From Gammaproteobacteria bacterium (GTDB lineage Bacteria; Pseudomonadota; Gammaproteobacteria; Enterobacterales; Alteromonadaceae), in NCBI GenBank assembly GCA_023380515.1, contig JAMCRH010000312.1, positions 1 through 43,118 of the forward strand: DNA of 43,118 nucleotides, given 5' to 3'. The translations under genes were made by a program, and so were the position numbers. Below, piece after piece: positions 7,478-16,307 of this stretch. The notes under the pieces are model-generated. The model was not told the origin of the DNA, made no database searches, and saw only the letters and a list, made by a program, of their open reading frames with translations. Positions within the stretch are counted from its first letter, which is position 1. Each line of letters opens with the position of its first letter.

Positions 7478-7918
7478 TTATTTCTTCGTACTGACGCGAA
7501 TTCGCGGCTTATCTTTACTTGGTTTCAGCGCTGCGAGCTCTTCCGGTGTTTCTAAGCCACTGCGTAAGCGGTGAGTGTCTGAGTCGTAACGGTTAAACAG
7601 CTCGTCTTTTACGGTTTTTACCCAAATAGGTACGCCAACGAAGTAGCCGGCGCGACCGATGGCGTGTGCAGCAATGGGGGCCGTGATAAAAATAAACATC
7701 ACCACCGCAAGCGCTTTAGCAATCACGACAAGGTCATTAAAGTGCAGCATTGCTGCTGCCATCATCAGGGCGACCCCTAATGCACCCGCTTTGGTACTTG
7801 CGTGCATTCGCGTCAGCAGGTCTGGCAGGCGTAAGATACCTACCGCAGCAAGCAAGGTAAACATGCCGCCAGACAACATCAGAATGGCAATAATCCAGTC
7901 TAAAATATACTCAATCAT
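7478..7918 (-). CDS. mnhG: Na+/H+ antiporter subunit G
   Basis: 146 residues with three hydrophobic helices (about 5-25, 38-58, 65-85), then a soluble basic tail. It matches the MnhG/MrpG/PhaG family, a small subunit needed for assembly and activity of the Mrp antiporter. It is the last gene of the seven-gene mnh operon and overlaps mnhF by 8 bp. The C-terminal 50 residues, rich in Lys and Arg, extend beyond many homologues of about 110-120 residues. Confidence 0.9.
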   Translation of the reverse strand: MIEYILDWIIAILMLSGGMFTLLAAVGILRLPDLLTRMHASTKAGALGVALMMAAAMLHFNDLVVIAKALAVVMFIFITAPIAAHAIGRAGYFVGVPIWVKTVKDELFNRYDSDTHRLRSGLETPEELAALKPSKDKPRIRVSTKK

Positions 7919-8180
7919 CGCGCGGGCCTCCTCGTTCTAAGAAGCGGGCAAAGCCGATTGCACCTAAGAATGCAGTTAACGCCGCCACAATCGCGACATC
8001 GATAAAGCTTGAGCGGTCGGTAAAAATTGCATAGGTACCGGTCATCGCTACCGCTACGGTCGCAAGTAACTCGAGCGCAACAACCCGATCAGGTAATGTC
8101 GGACCCAGAATCAAGCGAATGAAAATGAGTACAAACGCGATGCTGAGTAACCCAAAGGTTAGTAAATAAACAATATGCAC
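7911..8180 (-). CDS. mnhF: Na+/H+ antiporter subunit F
   Basis: 89 residues with three membrane helices, the usual size for MnhF/MrpF/PhaF. The segment LGPTLPDRVVALELLA is characteristic of the family. It is a small structural subunit of the Mrp complex in the inner membrane. It lies 15 bp after mnhE and overlaps mnhG by 8 bp, indicating coupled translation. Confidence 0.92.
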   Translation of the reverse strand: MHIVYLLTFGLLSIAFVLIFIRLILGPTLPDRVVALELLATVAVAMTGTYAIFTDRSSFIDVAIVAALTAFLGAIGFARFLERGGPRDD

Positions 8181-8195
8181 AGGTCCTCCTTTTGG

Positions 8196-8669
8196 TTAGC
8201 GTAAGATCTCTAAGACCCGACGCTCCATATCTTTAAGGCTGTTCCGGAGCTCCTGCTCGTTGTCCAGGAACATGGCATGAATAAACAGCACCCGCCGATC
8301 ATCGGAAACGTCGAGGCTTAATGTGCCCGGCGTCAACGAGATCAGGTTCGCTACCATGGTAATTTCTAAATCGGTTTTGGCTTCCAGTGGCATGGCAATC
8401 ACACCCGGCTTCATGTGCCAAACTGGGGTGATAATGTCGAACGCAACGGTAAGGTTGGCCATTACCAGTTCTTTTAGAAAGAAAAAGATGAACTTAATCA
8501 GGCGCGGAAGTCGCCGTGTATAGCCGCGGATACCAGGTATTTGGCGCTGCATAACACCGAGCACAGCATAACCGACGAGCATGCCGAAGATCAGGTTTAC
8601 GCCACCCGCGTCACCGGTTAAAACGACCCAAGTGACGGCAAGTAGCAGGTTCCACATAAAACCGGTCAT
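8196..8669 (-). CDS. mnhE: Na+/H+ antiporter subunit E
   Basis: 157 residues. Two or three N-terminal membrane helices precede a cytoplasmic domain with the family segment ANLISLTPGTLSLDVSDDRRVLFIHAM (residues about 108-134). MnhE is required for assembly of the Mrp antiporter. The start ATG overlaps the mnhD stop (ATGA). Confidence 0.92.
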   Translation of the reverse strand: MTGFMWNLLLAVTWVVLTGDAGGVNLIFGMLVGYAVLGVMQRQIPGIRGYTRRLPRLIKFIFFFLKELVMANLTVAFDIITPVWHMKPGVIAMPLEAKTDLEITMVANLISLTPGTLSLDVSDDRRVLFIHAMFLDNEQELRNSLKDMERRVLEILR

Positions 8670-10174
8670 GAGCCACCTCCTAACACTGCATCAATGTAGG
8701 CTTGTGGGTTCAGCAGCTGGCGCGCTGAGAACTCAGCAAGGTCATAAATCGGTTGACCGTTAAGGCCGATGTACAGGGTACATAAGGCCAGCAAGACCAC
8801 CGGAATATAAAGAATGACCAATGACGATGGTGTTTTACCAGCGGTTAACGCGGTATCGTCTTGGCCCTTCGGCAGTTTCTTCCAGAAGACTTCAGACCAA
8901 ATTTTGATCATTGAGTACAGGGTCAGCAAGCCAACGAGGAGCGCAATACCGGTCACCACCCAAGCAGATGCTTCGACACCCGCGCGAATGATAATAAACT
9001 TCGCGAAGAAGCCAGAGAGCGGCGGGATTCCCGCAAGTGATAATGCTGGAATTAAGAACAATATGCTTAAGAACGGCCGCGCTTTATAAATACCACCGAG
9101 CTTCTTGAGGTCGTAACAACCAAGCAAGCGGTGAGTAATACCACTGATCAAGAACAGGTTCGTCTTCACAATGATGTGGTGCATGATGTAGAACACGCCA
9201 CCAATGATGGCAAGCGGCGTAAATAACGCGAGCCCCAATATCATGTAGCCGATCTGGCTGACAATGTGGAATGACAGGATTCGGCGGAACTCAAACTGCG
9301 CCGCCGCACCGAGAACACCGGTCAGCATGGTTAACGCCGCCATCCACAGTAGCAGCTCGTGGGTAAAGTCTACGTTCTGGTTAAAAATCAGGGTAAAGAC
9401 GCGGAATAATGCGTACACCCCAACCTTGGTTAACAGTCCGGCAAATAGAGCGGACACCGCTACCGGTCCGGTGTGGTAAGACGCGGGTAACCAGAAAAAC
9501 AGTGGGAAGGCAGCTGCTTTAATCCCGAACGCGACCATGAACATCACGGCAATGACGTCGACCATGCCGGTATTTTCCGCAGCTCCGAGTTTCACCGCGA
9601 TGTCGGCCATATTCAGGGTACCGGTAATGCCGTAGAGCAAACCGATGGCACTGAGGAAAATAGCTGACGACAGCAAGTTCAAGGTGACATATTTGACCGC
9701 ACCTTCCATTTGCGCTCGTTCGCCGCCAAGAATCAGCAGTGCGAATGAGGCAATGAGCATGACCTCAAACCATACGTACAGGTTGAAGATGTCACCGGTT
9801 AGGAACGAGCCAGCTACACCAGCAAGAAGCAAGTGCATGAGCGGGTAATAACCAAAGCGTTCGTGGCTTGGGGAAGCTGACGACAGCGAGAAAATGGCGA
9901 TTGCAACAGCCATCATCCCGGTGAGCACCACCATAATGGCACTGAGCATGTCGGCGACTAATGTAATGCCGAACGGTGCGACCCAGTTACCCATGTACAT
10001 CACGACATGGCCTTGGTCGATAACGCTAATCAATAACCAAATGCTGACACCTAGCAAGGCTAAGCTGCCAAGCAGTGAAAGGACACGCTGAATGACATTG
10101 TAGCGCCATAACATGACGCACAGCGTGCCGGTCATTAAAGGAATAATTATTGGCAGAGCGACTTCTAAACTCAC
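8666..10174 (-). CDS. mnhD: Na+/H+ antiporter subunit D (NuoM/N-like)
   Basis: 502 residues and about 14 membrane helices. It is a proton-translocating antiporter subunit homologous to complex I NuoM/NuoN. Family residues are visible: the Glu in the fifth helix ([17 protein letters not shown]), the Lys in [15 protein letters not shown], and the broken helix with His around [11 protein letters not shown]. The start is GTG, overlapping the mnhC stop (GTGA). MnhD and MnhA together form the ion path of the Mrp complex. Confidence 0.93.
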   Translation of the reverse strand: MSLEVALPIIIPLMTGTLCVMLWRYNVIQRVLSLLGSLALLGVSIWLLISVIDQGHVVMYMGNWVAPFGITLVADMLSAIMVVLTGMMAVAIAIFSLSSASPSHERFGYYPLMHLLLAGVAGSFLTGDIFNLYVWFEVMLIASFALLILGGERAQMEGAVKYVTLNLLSSAIFLSAIGLLYGITGTLNMADIAVKLGAAENTGMVDVIAVMFMVAFGIKAAAFPLFFWLPASYHTGPVAVSALFAGLLTKVGVYALFRVFTLIFNQNVDFTHELLLWMAALTMLTGVLGAAAQFEFRRILSFHIVSQIGYMILGLALFTPLAIIGGVFYIMHHIIVKTNLFLISGITHRLLGCYDLKKLGGIYKARPFLSILFLIPALSLAGIPPLSGFFAKFIIIRAGVEASAWVVTGIALLVGLLTLYSMIKIWSEVFWKKLPKGQDDTALTAGKTPSSLVILYIPVVLLALCTLYIGLNGQPIYDLAEFSARQLLNPQAYIDAVLGGGS

Positions 10175-10518
10175 GTGTCAGTATCCTTCATCTGATCCAA
10201 GTTGTCGGTACGCAGGATGTTGTACGCGCGGTGAATAAGTACAACAGCAAAAGCGAGTACCCCGAAAGCGATTACAATCGCGGTCAGAATCAATGCTTGC
10301 GGTAACGGGTCGGCAATGACGCCTTCAGGTAATACAGCGCCTTCTGGAATCAAGGGTGGTCCGCCCCGAGTCATCCCTGCTGAGGTGAAGATTAATAAGT
10401 TTGCGGCGTTCGAAATCAGCATGAGGCCGATGACCAGCTTAACAATACTGCGTCGGAGCATCATGTAGATTGCCGCTGCGTATAAGAGGCCAACGACAAT
10501 GGCCATTATGGGTTCCAT
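10171..10518 (-). CDS. mnhC: Na+/H+ antiporter subunit C (NuoK-like)
   Basis: 115 residues with three membrane helices, typical of MnhC/MrpC, the counterpart of NuoK in complex I. The segment [21 protein letters not shown] is the family signature. It is separated from mnhB by 12 bp and overlaps mnhD by 4 bp. Confidence 0.92.
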   Translation of the reverse strand: MEPIMAIVVGLLYAAAIYMMLRRSIVKLVIGLMLISNAANLLIFTSAGMTRGGPPLIPEGAVLPEGVIADPLPQALILTAIVIAFGVLAFAVVLIHRAYNILRTDNLDQMKDTDT

Positions 10519-10530
10519 TTATGCCTCCTG

Positions 10531-10962
10531 TTAGTGTTCTTCTGCTTCGGTGAGCGCGATGAGCATCAGCATGACCGAGCCGAATACCGCGAAATAAACA
10601 CCGATATCAAAAATAAGTGGGGTCGAAAGCTTAATTTCGGTTCCGCCTGGCAACATGATTGGCCACCATTGTGCCGTCAGTAATGGCTCACCATTAAAGA
10701 GTGCTGGGAATACCGAGATCATGCCAAAAAACAGGCCAATACCGATCAGGTTGCGCGGGTCGACACGCATTAGATCGCGAGTAACAGCGGCACCAAAAGT
10801 AAACAGATAAAGCGCGAAAGCCCCAGAGGCGACAAGACCGGCAATAAAACCACCGCCTGGCTCATTATGGCCGCGCAATAACAAGAAGACAGAGAACAGC
10901 AGCTGCAGAGGCACTAAAAAGCGCGCAGCGGCATGTAAAATCAGTGTACCTGGTTTCATCAT
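10531..10962 (-). CDS. mnhB: Na+/H+ antiporter subunit B
   Basis: 143 residues with four membrane helices and the MnhB signature LLRGHNEPGGGFIAGLVA near residues 27-44. In Mrp systems this subunit takes part in the membrane core. The ATG overlaps the mnhA stop (ATGA), so the antiporter subunits are made in a coupled fashion. Confidence 0.93.
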   Translation of the reverse strand: MMKPGTLILHAAARFLVPLQLLFSVFLLLRGHNEPGGGFIAGLVASGAFALYLFTFGAAVTRDLMRVDPRNLIGIGLFFGMISVFPALFNGEPLLTAQWWPIMLPGGTEIKLSTPLIFDIGVYFAVFGSVMLMLIALTEAEEH

Positions 10963-13535
10963 GACGGTTTGTCCTCCTTGCCTTGTTGTTGATCGCTTTG
11001 CTCACCTTCGTTCGGGTCGTCATCATGACCATCAGAAGCGTCCGGACTTAAGTCTGGATTGGATTCTGCATCGCTTGCGGCAGCAATTTTTCGCTCATTG
11101 GTGGCATCGAAATCACCAGGCGCAACGATATTCTCTTTTTCCAACATGGCTTGATGAATTTCGTCGAGCGAATGCACGATGTCTTTCTCTGGGATCTTCT
11201 TCGGCGGCAGAATTAACGTACCGGCGAAGTGGTTCGCTCCAGGCGCAGTTTGCGGATTGAACTTGATCATCGCGTAGACACCCATGGCAGCAAGCGCGAG
11301 CACGAAGATTTCGCCGAGGGTATCGAGGGCTCGGTAATCAACCAAGATCACGTTGACGATATTGCGACCATGCGCGAGCGGATAACTGTTTTCGATCATA
11401 TAACCGGAAATCGGCTCAAATAGTTGCACATCGATAGTAATCATAATTAAGAAGGTCATGAGTACACCAACGGTCAGCGCCACCGCCGCATCGCGGATGC
11501 GTTCGCGGGTCGTCGAGATGTTCGAGAAACTTGGCAAGCGGAACAAGACCAATACCAACAAAATAACCGTCAAGGTTTCGACGAGGATTTGGGTAATACC
11601 AAGGTCAGGTGCACTGAACAAGATGAACACCAGCGCGATGGTGTAACCAACGCCACCCATAGCGGCAACCGCACCCAAGCGTGAATGGGTGACGCTGGCC
11701 GTGATGGCTGCGGCCACTAGGACGCCAAGCACCATGATCTCATGGAAGTACACCGACACGTCAAAGTTCCAGTGAATCTGATAACGGCTCAGCAAGGTGT
11801 AGCCGGTTAAGCCGACGAATACTAAGACGATGGTGCGCAAATAGTTCCGCATGGAACCATTCTGCAATTTGCGGGTTTGCCATTCGGCGACCCAAACAAT
11901 CGCGTCCATAAACCAGAAGTATCCGCGCTCAGGACCACGAGCAATAATCGGGTCAAGGACGCGTAAGCGTGCACGGGTACCGTCCCATACTTTAAATAAG
12001 ATTAAACCGGCAATTAAGCTAACAGCTGAAAGCATCAGCGGCAGATTAATACCGTGCCAGAGTGCTAGGTAGCCATCGACAACCGTGCCAGCAACGGCAT
12101 TTGTTGCAGGTTGTGTAATCCAGTAACCAGCCAAGCCCGGTAGCAGGCCAGCCACTAGCGACAGAGTCACTAGCACGATAGGACCAGCGAGCATGGCGAT
12201 GGGCGGTTCGTGAATCTTTTCCGCCGCTTTAGGTGCTTTAAAGGCACCAAAGAAGGGGCGTAGAGCAATGACGGCCGCTACGGTGACAATGAAAATGGAA
12301 CCGACGATGACCAAGGCGTAGATAAACCATGCGAATGCGCCTTCAATCATGGCTTCCAGCAAGAGCTCCTTGGCAACGAAACCAAATAACGGCGGAATAC
12401 CGGCCAGAGACAACGCGGCAACCCCGGTTAGGACCGCTGTGACCGGTAAGTACTTGCGTAAACCGCCGAGCTCTGTAACTTCGCGACTACCGGCTTCGTG
12501 GTCGACAATCCCGGCGAGCATAAACAGCGCGCCTTTGTAGAGTGAATGCGCAAGCAAGTAAGCGGCAAAACCAAGCATTGCGAGCTCGGTGCCAATACCG
12601 AGTAACAAGGTTAAGGTACCGAGAGCCATGACGGTGGAGTAGGCCAGCAACTTTTTCAAGTCAGTGCTGCGCAAGGCCATAAAGGCACCGGTAAATAAGG
12701 TTAAGGCACCAAATGTACTAAGAATAATTGTCCACAGTTCAGTACCGCCAAGTTGCGGTTGCAGGCGCGCCAATAAATAGATACCAGCCTTGACCATTGT
12801 CGCAGAGTGTAAGTAAGCACTCACTGGCGTTGGCGCTGCCATGGCATTTGGCAACCAGAAATGGAATGGGAACTGAGCAGATTTGGTAAAGGCACCCAGT
12901 AGCAAACAAATGAGCATGCCGGTGTACAGCGCATGGCTGGTCACGCTGTTGCTACTATTGAGAATTTCTTGAATTGAGTACGAGCCACCGGCAATCGCGA
13001 GCATGACAATACCAGCAAGCAGCGCGAGGCCACCGGCAACGGTCACGATTAACCCTTGTAACGCCGCTTTCCGAGCGCTTTCTTGGTGATGGTTAAAACC
13101 AATCAACAAGTACGAGGTGATACTGGTGAGCTCCCAGAATACGAAGAGGGTAATGAGATTATCAGCCAGGACTAAGCCAAGCATGGAGCCCATGAACGAC
13201 AGGAGCACCACTAAAAAGCGGTTCTGGTCTTCATGGCCCTTCAGGTATGCTCCTGCGTATAGCACAATAAATGTACCGATACCGCAAATGAGCAATGCAA
13301 ACATCAGTGATAAGCCATCGAGCACCATAGTAAACGAGATGTCGAGACCGGGAATCCAAGCAAACTCGTGGATCAGTACTTCACCGCTAGCAATGAGTGG
13401 AATGTGTCCGGCGAACCAAATGGTCAAGGCTGCGGGCACAATAGCCATTAAGTAGGCGGTTCGGTGCTGATGCTGCACGAATAACCAAGGGGTTACGAGT
13501 GCTGCAAGGTAGATCACCAGAACGGCTAGTTGCAT
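10959..13535 (-). CDS. mnhA: Na+/H+ antiporter subunit A (NuoL-like) with an acidic tail
   Basis: 858 residues. About 1-500 are the NuoL-like antiporter domain (for example FVFWELTSITSYLLIGFNH and SAQFPFHFWLPNAM). About 560-770 are the further MrpA-specific helices (MbhD/MbhE-like). From about residue 773 the protein leaves the membrane; from about 805 it is a disordered acidic stretch rich in Asp, Glu, Ser and Gln. This tail is longer than I would expect for MrpA proteins of about 770-800 residues. The complex exports Na+ in exchange for protons and supports salt and alkali tolerance. The ATG is preceded by GAGGAAAA, a good ribosome-binding site. It is the first gene of mnhABCDEFG. Confidence 0.93.
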   Translation of the reverse strand: MQLAVLVIYLAALVTPWLFVQHQHRTAYLMAIVPAALTIWFAGHIPLIASGEVLIHEFAWIPGLDISFTMVLDGLSLMFALLICGIGTFIVLYAGAYLKGHEDQNRFLVVLLSFMGSMLGLVLADNLITLFVFWELTSITSYLLIGFNHHQESARKAALQGLIVTVAGGLALLAGIVMLAIAGGSYSIQEILNSSNSVTSHALYTGMLICLLLGAFTKSAQFPFHFWLPNAMAAPTPVSAYLHSATMVKAGIYLLARLQPQLGGTELWTIILSTFGALTLFTGAFMALRSTDLKKLLAYSTVMALGTLTLLLGIGTELAMLGFAAYLLAHSLYKGALFMLAGIVDHEAGSREVTELGGLRKYLPVTAVLTGVAALSLAGIPPLFGFVAKELLLEAMIEGAFAWFIYALVIVGSIFIVTVAAVIALRPFFGAFKAPKAAEKIHEPPIAMLAGPIVLVTLSLVAGLLPGLAGYWITQPATNAVAGTVVDGYLALWHGINLPLMLSAVSLIAGLILFKVWDGTRARLRVLDPIIARGPERGYFWFMDAIVWVAEWQTRKLQNGSMRNYLRTIVLVFVGLTGYTLLSRYQIHWNFDVSVYFHEIMVLGVLVAAAITASVTHSRLGAVAAMGGVGYTIALVFILFSAPDLGITQILVETLTVILLVLVLFRLPSFSNISTTRERIRDAAVALTVGVLMTFLIMITIDVQLFEPISGYMIENSYPLAHGRNIVNVILVDYRALDTLGEIFVLALAAMGVYAMIKFNPQTAPGANHFAGTLILPPKKIPEKDIVHSLDEIHQAMLEKENIVAPGDFDATNERKIAAASDAESNPDLSPDASDGHDDDPNEGEQSDQQQGKEDKPS

Positions 13536-13765
13536 GCGTTTTCCTCTTTCAGCAAACCCAAAATCAATAAGTTACCGAAAATATCGGCGCGTCGAACGGG
13601 ATAATCTAGCATAAATCATAAAAAATCTGTAAGTAAACTCGTCCGAAAAGTTTAATCATTCATCATTGCAATTGCGTGATCGCACCCTTATTTAACCCTT
13701 GCAAATTAGTCTTTCCAGCTCTAGATTGCGCCCTAATTCCGTGTTGAAGAGAAGTAAACGTAAAA

Positions 13766-14644
13766 ATGGAACGAGCAGATTACCAAACTTGGCAAGTACG
13801 CTTCGAAAACTTACGCAGCAATAAGGTTTTTGAGCTTATTGTCGTGGCGATTATTATTTTTTCGGCTTTGGTTGTGGGTGCGAAAACCTACGAGGAAACA
13901 ACCCGTTTTACCCAAATCATGGATGTACTGGATTGGGCGGTCACGGTATTTTTTGTGGTTGAGATTGCAATTCGCATGCTTGCCGAAAAGCGCTACCGCG
14001 ACTTCTTTAAGTCGGGTTGGAACATCTTCGACTTTGTCATTGTGGTCGCGAGCTTAATTCCAGTCGATGGTGGTCAAAGCGTGCTCTTGGCGCGTTTGCT
14101 GCGGGTTTTCCGAGTGCTACGCTTAGTTTCGATTGTGCCGGAGCTGCGTGTGCTCATGAATGCGTTTTTGAAAGCGCTGCCGCGCATGGGCTATGTTGCC
14201 TTGTTCATGTTCATTATTTTCTATATTTACGGCGCCGTTGGCAGCTTTATCTTCCGTGATATTAACCCGTTCTATTGGGAGAATATTACCATTGCCATGC
14301 TCACACTGTTCCGTATAGCGACGTTTGAGAGCTGGACGTCGATCATGTACGAGACCATGGAAGTCTATCCGATGTCTTGGCTGTATTACGTCAGCTTTAT
14401 CTTCCTCAGTGCCTTTATTTTCTTGAACATGATGATCGGTATTGTGCTCGAAACGATGCAAAAAGAGAGTGCTGCCCAAGAAGTGGAGGACGGCAAAGGA
14501 GAAGCCGCGGATATTCATTGGATGCGTGAACAGATGGCTATGATGCAACAGCAAATACAGGACATGCACAGACAAATTGTGCCGGCTAAGCGCACGCCTG
14601 AAGGTTCTGTCGAGCGTTTATCGACAGAGCAGAAAGACCGTTAA
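13766..14644 (+). CDS. NaChBac-type voltage-gated sodium channel homologue
   Basis: 292 residues with the six-helix single-domain plan of bacterial Nav channels. S4 is seen at about 105-125 with arginines at 110, 113, 116 and 119 spaced every three residues. The pore loop carries TFESW at 186-190 (Glu188 as the filter glutamate), where NaChBac and NavAb have TLESW. S6 contains Asn221 in FLNMMIGIV, as in family members. The C-terminal 60 residues are acidic, then a Met/Gln-rich coiled coil (about 252-270), the usual tetramerisation element. The function is probably voltage-gated Na+ entry; ion selectivity cannot be read with certainty. It is divergent from the Mrp operon across a 230-bp gap in which I see no strong motif. 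Confidence 0.88.
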   Translation: MERADYQTWQVRFENLRSNKVFELIVVAIIIFSALVVGAKTYEETTRFTQIMDVLDWAVTVFFVVEIAIRMLAEKRYRDFFKSGWNIFDFVIVVASLIPVDGGQSVLLARLLRVFRVLRLVSIVPELRVLMNAFLKALPRMGYVALFMFIIFYIYGAVGSFIFRDINPFYWENITIAMLTLFRIATFESWTSIMYETMEVYPMSWLYYVSFIFLSAFIFLNMMIGIVLETMQKESAAQEVEDGKGEAADIHWMREQMAMMQQQIQDMHRQIVPAKRTPEGSVERLSTEQKDR

Positions 14645-14654
14645 ACAAATTAAC

Positions 14655-14688
14655 ACCAGTTCCGCCGGCTATTCGAGGCACTGGTTTT
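14655..14688 (+). terminator. Probable terminator of the channel gene
   Basis: The stem is ACCAGT (14655-14660) with ACTGGT (14680-14685), extended by GCC/GGC inside with a 3-base bulge, then TTT. It starts 10 bp after the channel stop codon. The T-run is short, so efficiency is uncertain. Confidence 0.5.
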
Positions 14689-14733
14689 AGAGGCAGTGGT
14701 ATTTAAGACCGCAGTATTTGAGACAGTAAGACG
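14675..14733. repeat. Degenerate 15-16-bp tandem repeat
   Basis: Four diverged units follow each other: GAGGCACTGGTTTTA, GAGGCAGTGGTATTTA, AGACCGCAGTATTTG and AGACAGTAAGACG. It overlaps the 3' arm of the putative terminator and fills part of the 255-bp spacer between the channel and the amidohydrolase genes. Confidence 0.55.
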
Positions 14734-14899
14734 AACAAATCCGACGTGAAGTCGTGTGAGATCCAACTATACTGATTGCAACGTTATCGTTTTCTACATG
14801 ATGTTAGCGATGTGGTTTCGCATAATCTCACACCTACCGTTCAATGCGATTCAGCAAGAATCGGTGACAACGGCAAGTATTCAGATAGGAAGGTTAAAC

Positions 14900-16243
14900 A
14901 TGGCAAAGCTAGGTTCTTTTCTGGTGTCATTGCTGTTCGGACTCAGCGTAACCGCTGCGACTGCAAATGAGCATGTGACAGTATTTGAAAACGTTCATGT
15001 TCTGACCATGCAGCCGGAACACCAAGGGCAAATTCTACGCCAACAAACGGTCGTGATTCAGGGTGACCGGATTATTGCAATGGGTGCACAGGGCGATGTT
15101 GAGATTCCCGCCCATGCACAACGCATTACTGGTGAAGGTCGGTATTTATTGCCCGGTTTAGCGGAAATGCATGGTCATGTGCCGCCAACCCAGTCATTTA
15201 CGGGAATTCCTGAGCGCTATTTAGACGATGTCTTGTATTTATACCTTGCCGGCGGGGTGACTACCGTCCGCGGCATGCTTGGGCATCCTCATCAGTTGCA
15301 GTTGAAAGACGATATTGCGGAAGGTCGTCGTATTGGTCCAACGCTGTACCTTGCCGGCCCAAGTTTTAACAGCAACACCGTGCGTGACCGAGCGCAGGCA
15401 CGGCAGCGAGTTCGTGAGCATGCGGAAGAAGGTTGGGATCTGTTAAAAATTCATCCGGGTTTAAGCCTTGACCAATACCAAGCGATTGCCGCAGAAGCAC
15501 ACGAGCAGGGCATCGACTTTGCCGGCCATGTGCCGACGGATGTAGGTATTCGTCACGCAATTATCCTTGGAAGTCGCACTATCGACCACCTTGACGGTTA
15601 CTTGGCGGAAGTGGACGGCTTTGAGCAGCCTGTCAGTGATGAAGTGTTACAAGAATTGGCAGAATTTACGGTTGCCCATGGTGTTGGCGTGGTGCCAACC
15701 CAAGCCTTGTGGGCGACCTTAATTGGCGCTGGTGACGCGGAGGCAATGCGGGCATACCCTGAACTGCAATACGTACCGCAACAGGTGCGCGCTGGTTGGT
15801 TTAACTTTTTAGACGATCCGCAAAGTGTGTATTACACCGGTAACACAGCGGCAGTGCATCAGGAAAACCGTCAACGCCTTCTTGCTGCATTGTATGAAGC
15901 TGGCGCAGAAATTCTTTTGGGTACCGATGCACCGCAGTTATTTAGCGTGCCAGGCCTGTCGATGCGCCGGGAAATTCCATTCATGGTCGACGCTGGTATG
16001 ACGCCATATGACATTATCTATTCGGGTACGGTGGCGGTTGGTCAGTATTTCGCTCAACAAGACGAGTTTGGTCAAGTCCGCGTAGGACATCGCGCCGACT
16101 TGTTGTTGGTCGGCGAGAACCCGCTTGAGAATATCAGCACGCTGTATGAGCCAGTTGGCGTGATGGCCCAAGGGCAGTGGCATAGCCGCAGCGCAATTGA
16201 GGCCAAACTCGCTGAGATTGCTGCGGCGTATCGAGCAGAGTAG
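14900..16243 (+). CDS. Exported amidohydrolase family protein
   Basis: 447 residues from the ATG at 14900. I chose this start because AGGAAGG lies 7 bp upstream and the protein then begins with a Sec signal peptide (cleavage near TATA-NEH, residue 22); an in-frame GTG at 14756 would bury that signal. Amidohydrolase metal ligands are visible: HGH at 91-93, Lys183 in LLKIHPG, His210, His230 and Asp343 in LLGTDAPQ. This is the same superfamily as the enzyme at 3969-5264 but only distantly similar. It is probably a periplasmic peptidase or cyclic-amide hydrolase; the substrate is unknown. Confidence 0.85.
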   Translation: MAKLGSFLVSLLFGLSVTAATANEHVTVFENVHVLTMQPEHQGQILRQQTVVIQGDRIIAMGAQGDVEIPAHAQRITGEGRYLLPGLAEMHGHVPPTQSFTGIPERYLDDVLYLYLAGGVTTVRGMLGHPHQLQLKDDIAEGRRIGPTLYLAGPSFNSNTVRDRAQARQRVREHAEEGWDLLKIHPGLSLDQYQAIAAEAHEQGIDFAGHVPTDVGIRHAIILGSRTIDHLDGYLAEVDGFEQPVSDEVLQELAEFTVAHGVGVVPTQALWATLIGAGDAEAMRAYPELQYVPQQVRAGWFNFLDDPQSVYYTGNTAAVHQENRQRLLAALYEAGAEILLGTDAPQLFSVPGLSMRREIPFMVDAGMTPYDIIYSGTVAVGQYFAQQDEFGQVRVGHRADLLLVGENPLENISTLYEPVGVMAQGQWHSRSAIEAKLAEIAAAYRAE

Positions 16244-16274
16244 GCCGCAGCAGCGGCCTGCAGATGGCTTTTTT
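16242..16274 (+). terminator. Possible terminator after the amidohydrolase gene
   Basis: A perfect stem, AGGCCGC (16242-16248) with GCGGCCT (16253-16259) and loop AGCA, overlaps the stop codon. A T6 run follows only after ten bases (16269-16274), so this is a weak or Rho-assisted terminator. Confidence 0.4.
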
Positions 16275-16307
16275 ACCAGCTACTTTAACGGCTACTTTAC
16301 CAGCTAC
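16272..16307. repeat. 12-bp tandem repeat, three units, over a gene end
   Basis: The units TTTACCAGCTAC, TTTAACGGCTAC and TTTACCAGCTAC run directly across the stop codon (16304-16306) of the minus-strand hydrolase gene. The first and third are identical. Confidence 0.85.

Noticed and set aside
14756..14899. Upstream GTG start of the second amidohydrolase
   Set aside because: It would put 48 residues before a clear signal peptide; the ATG at 14900 has a strong ribosome-binding site.
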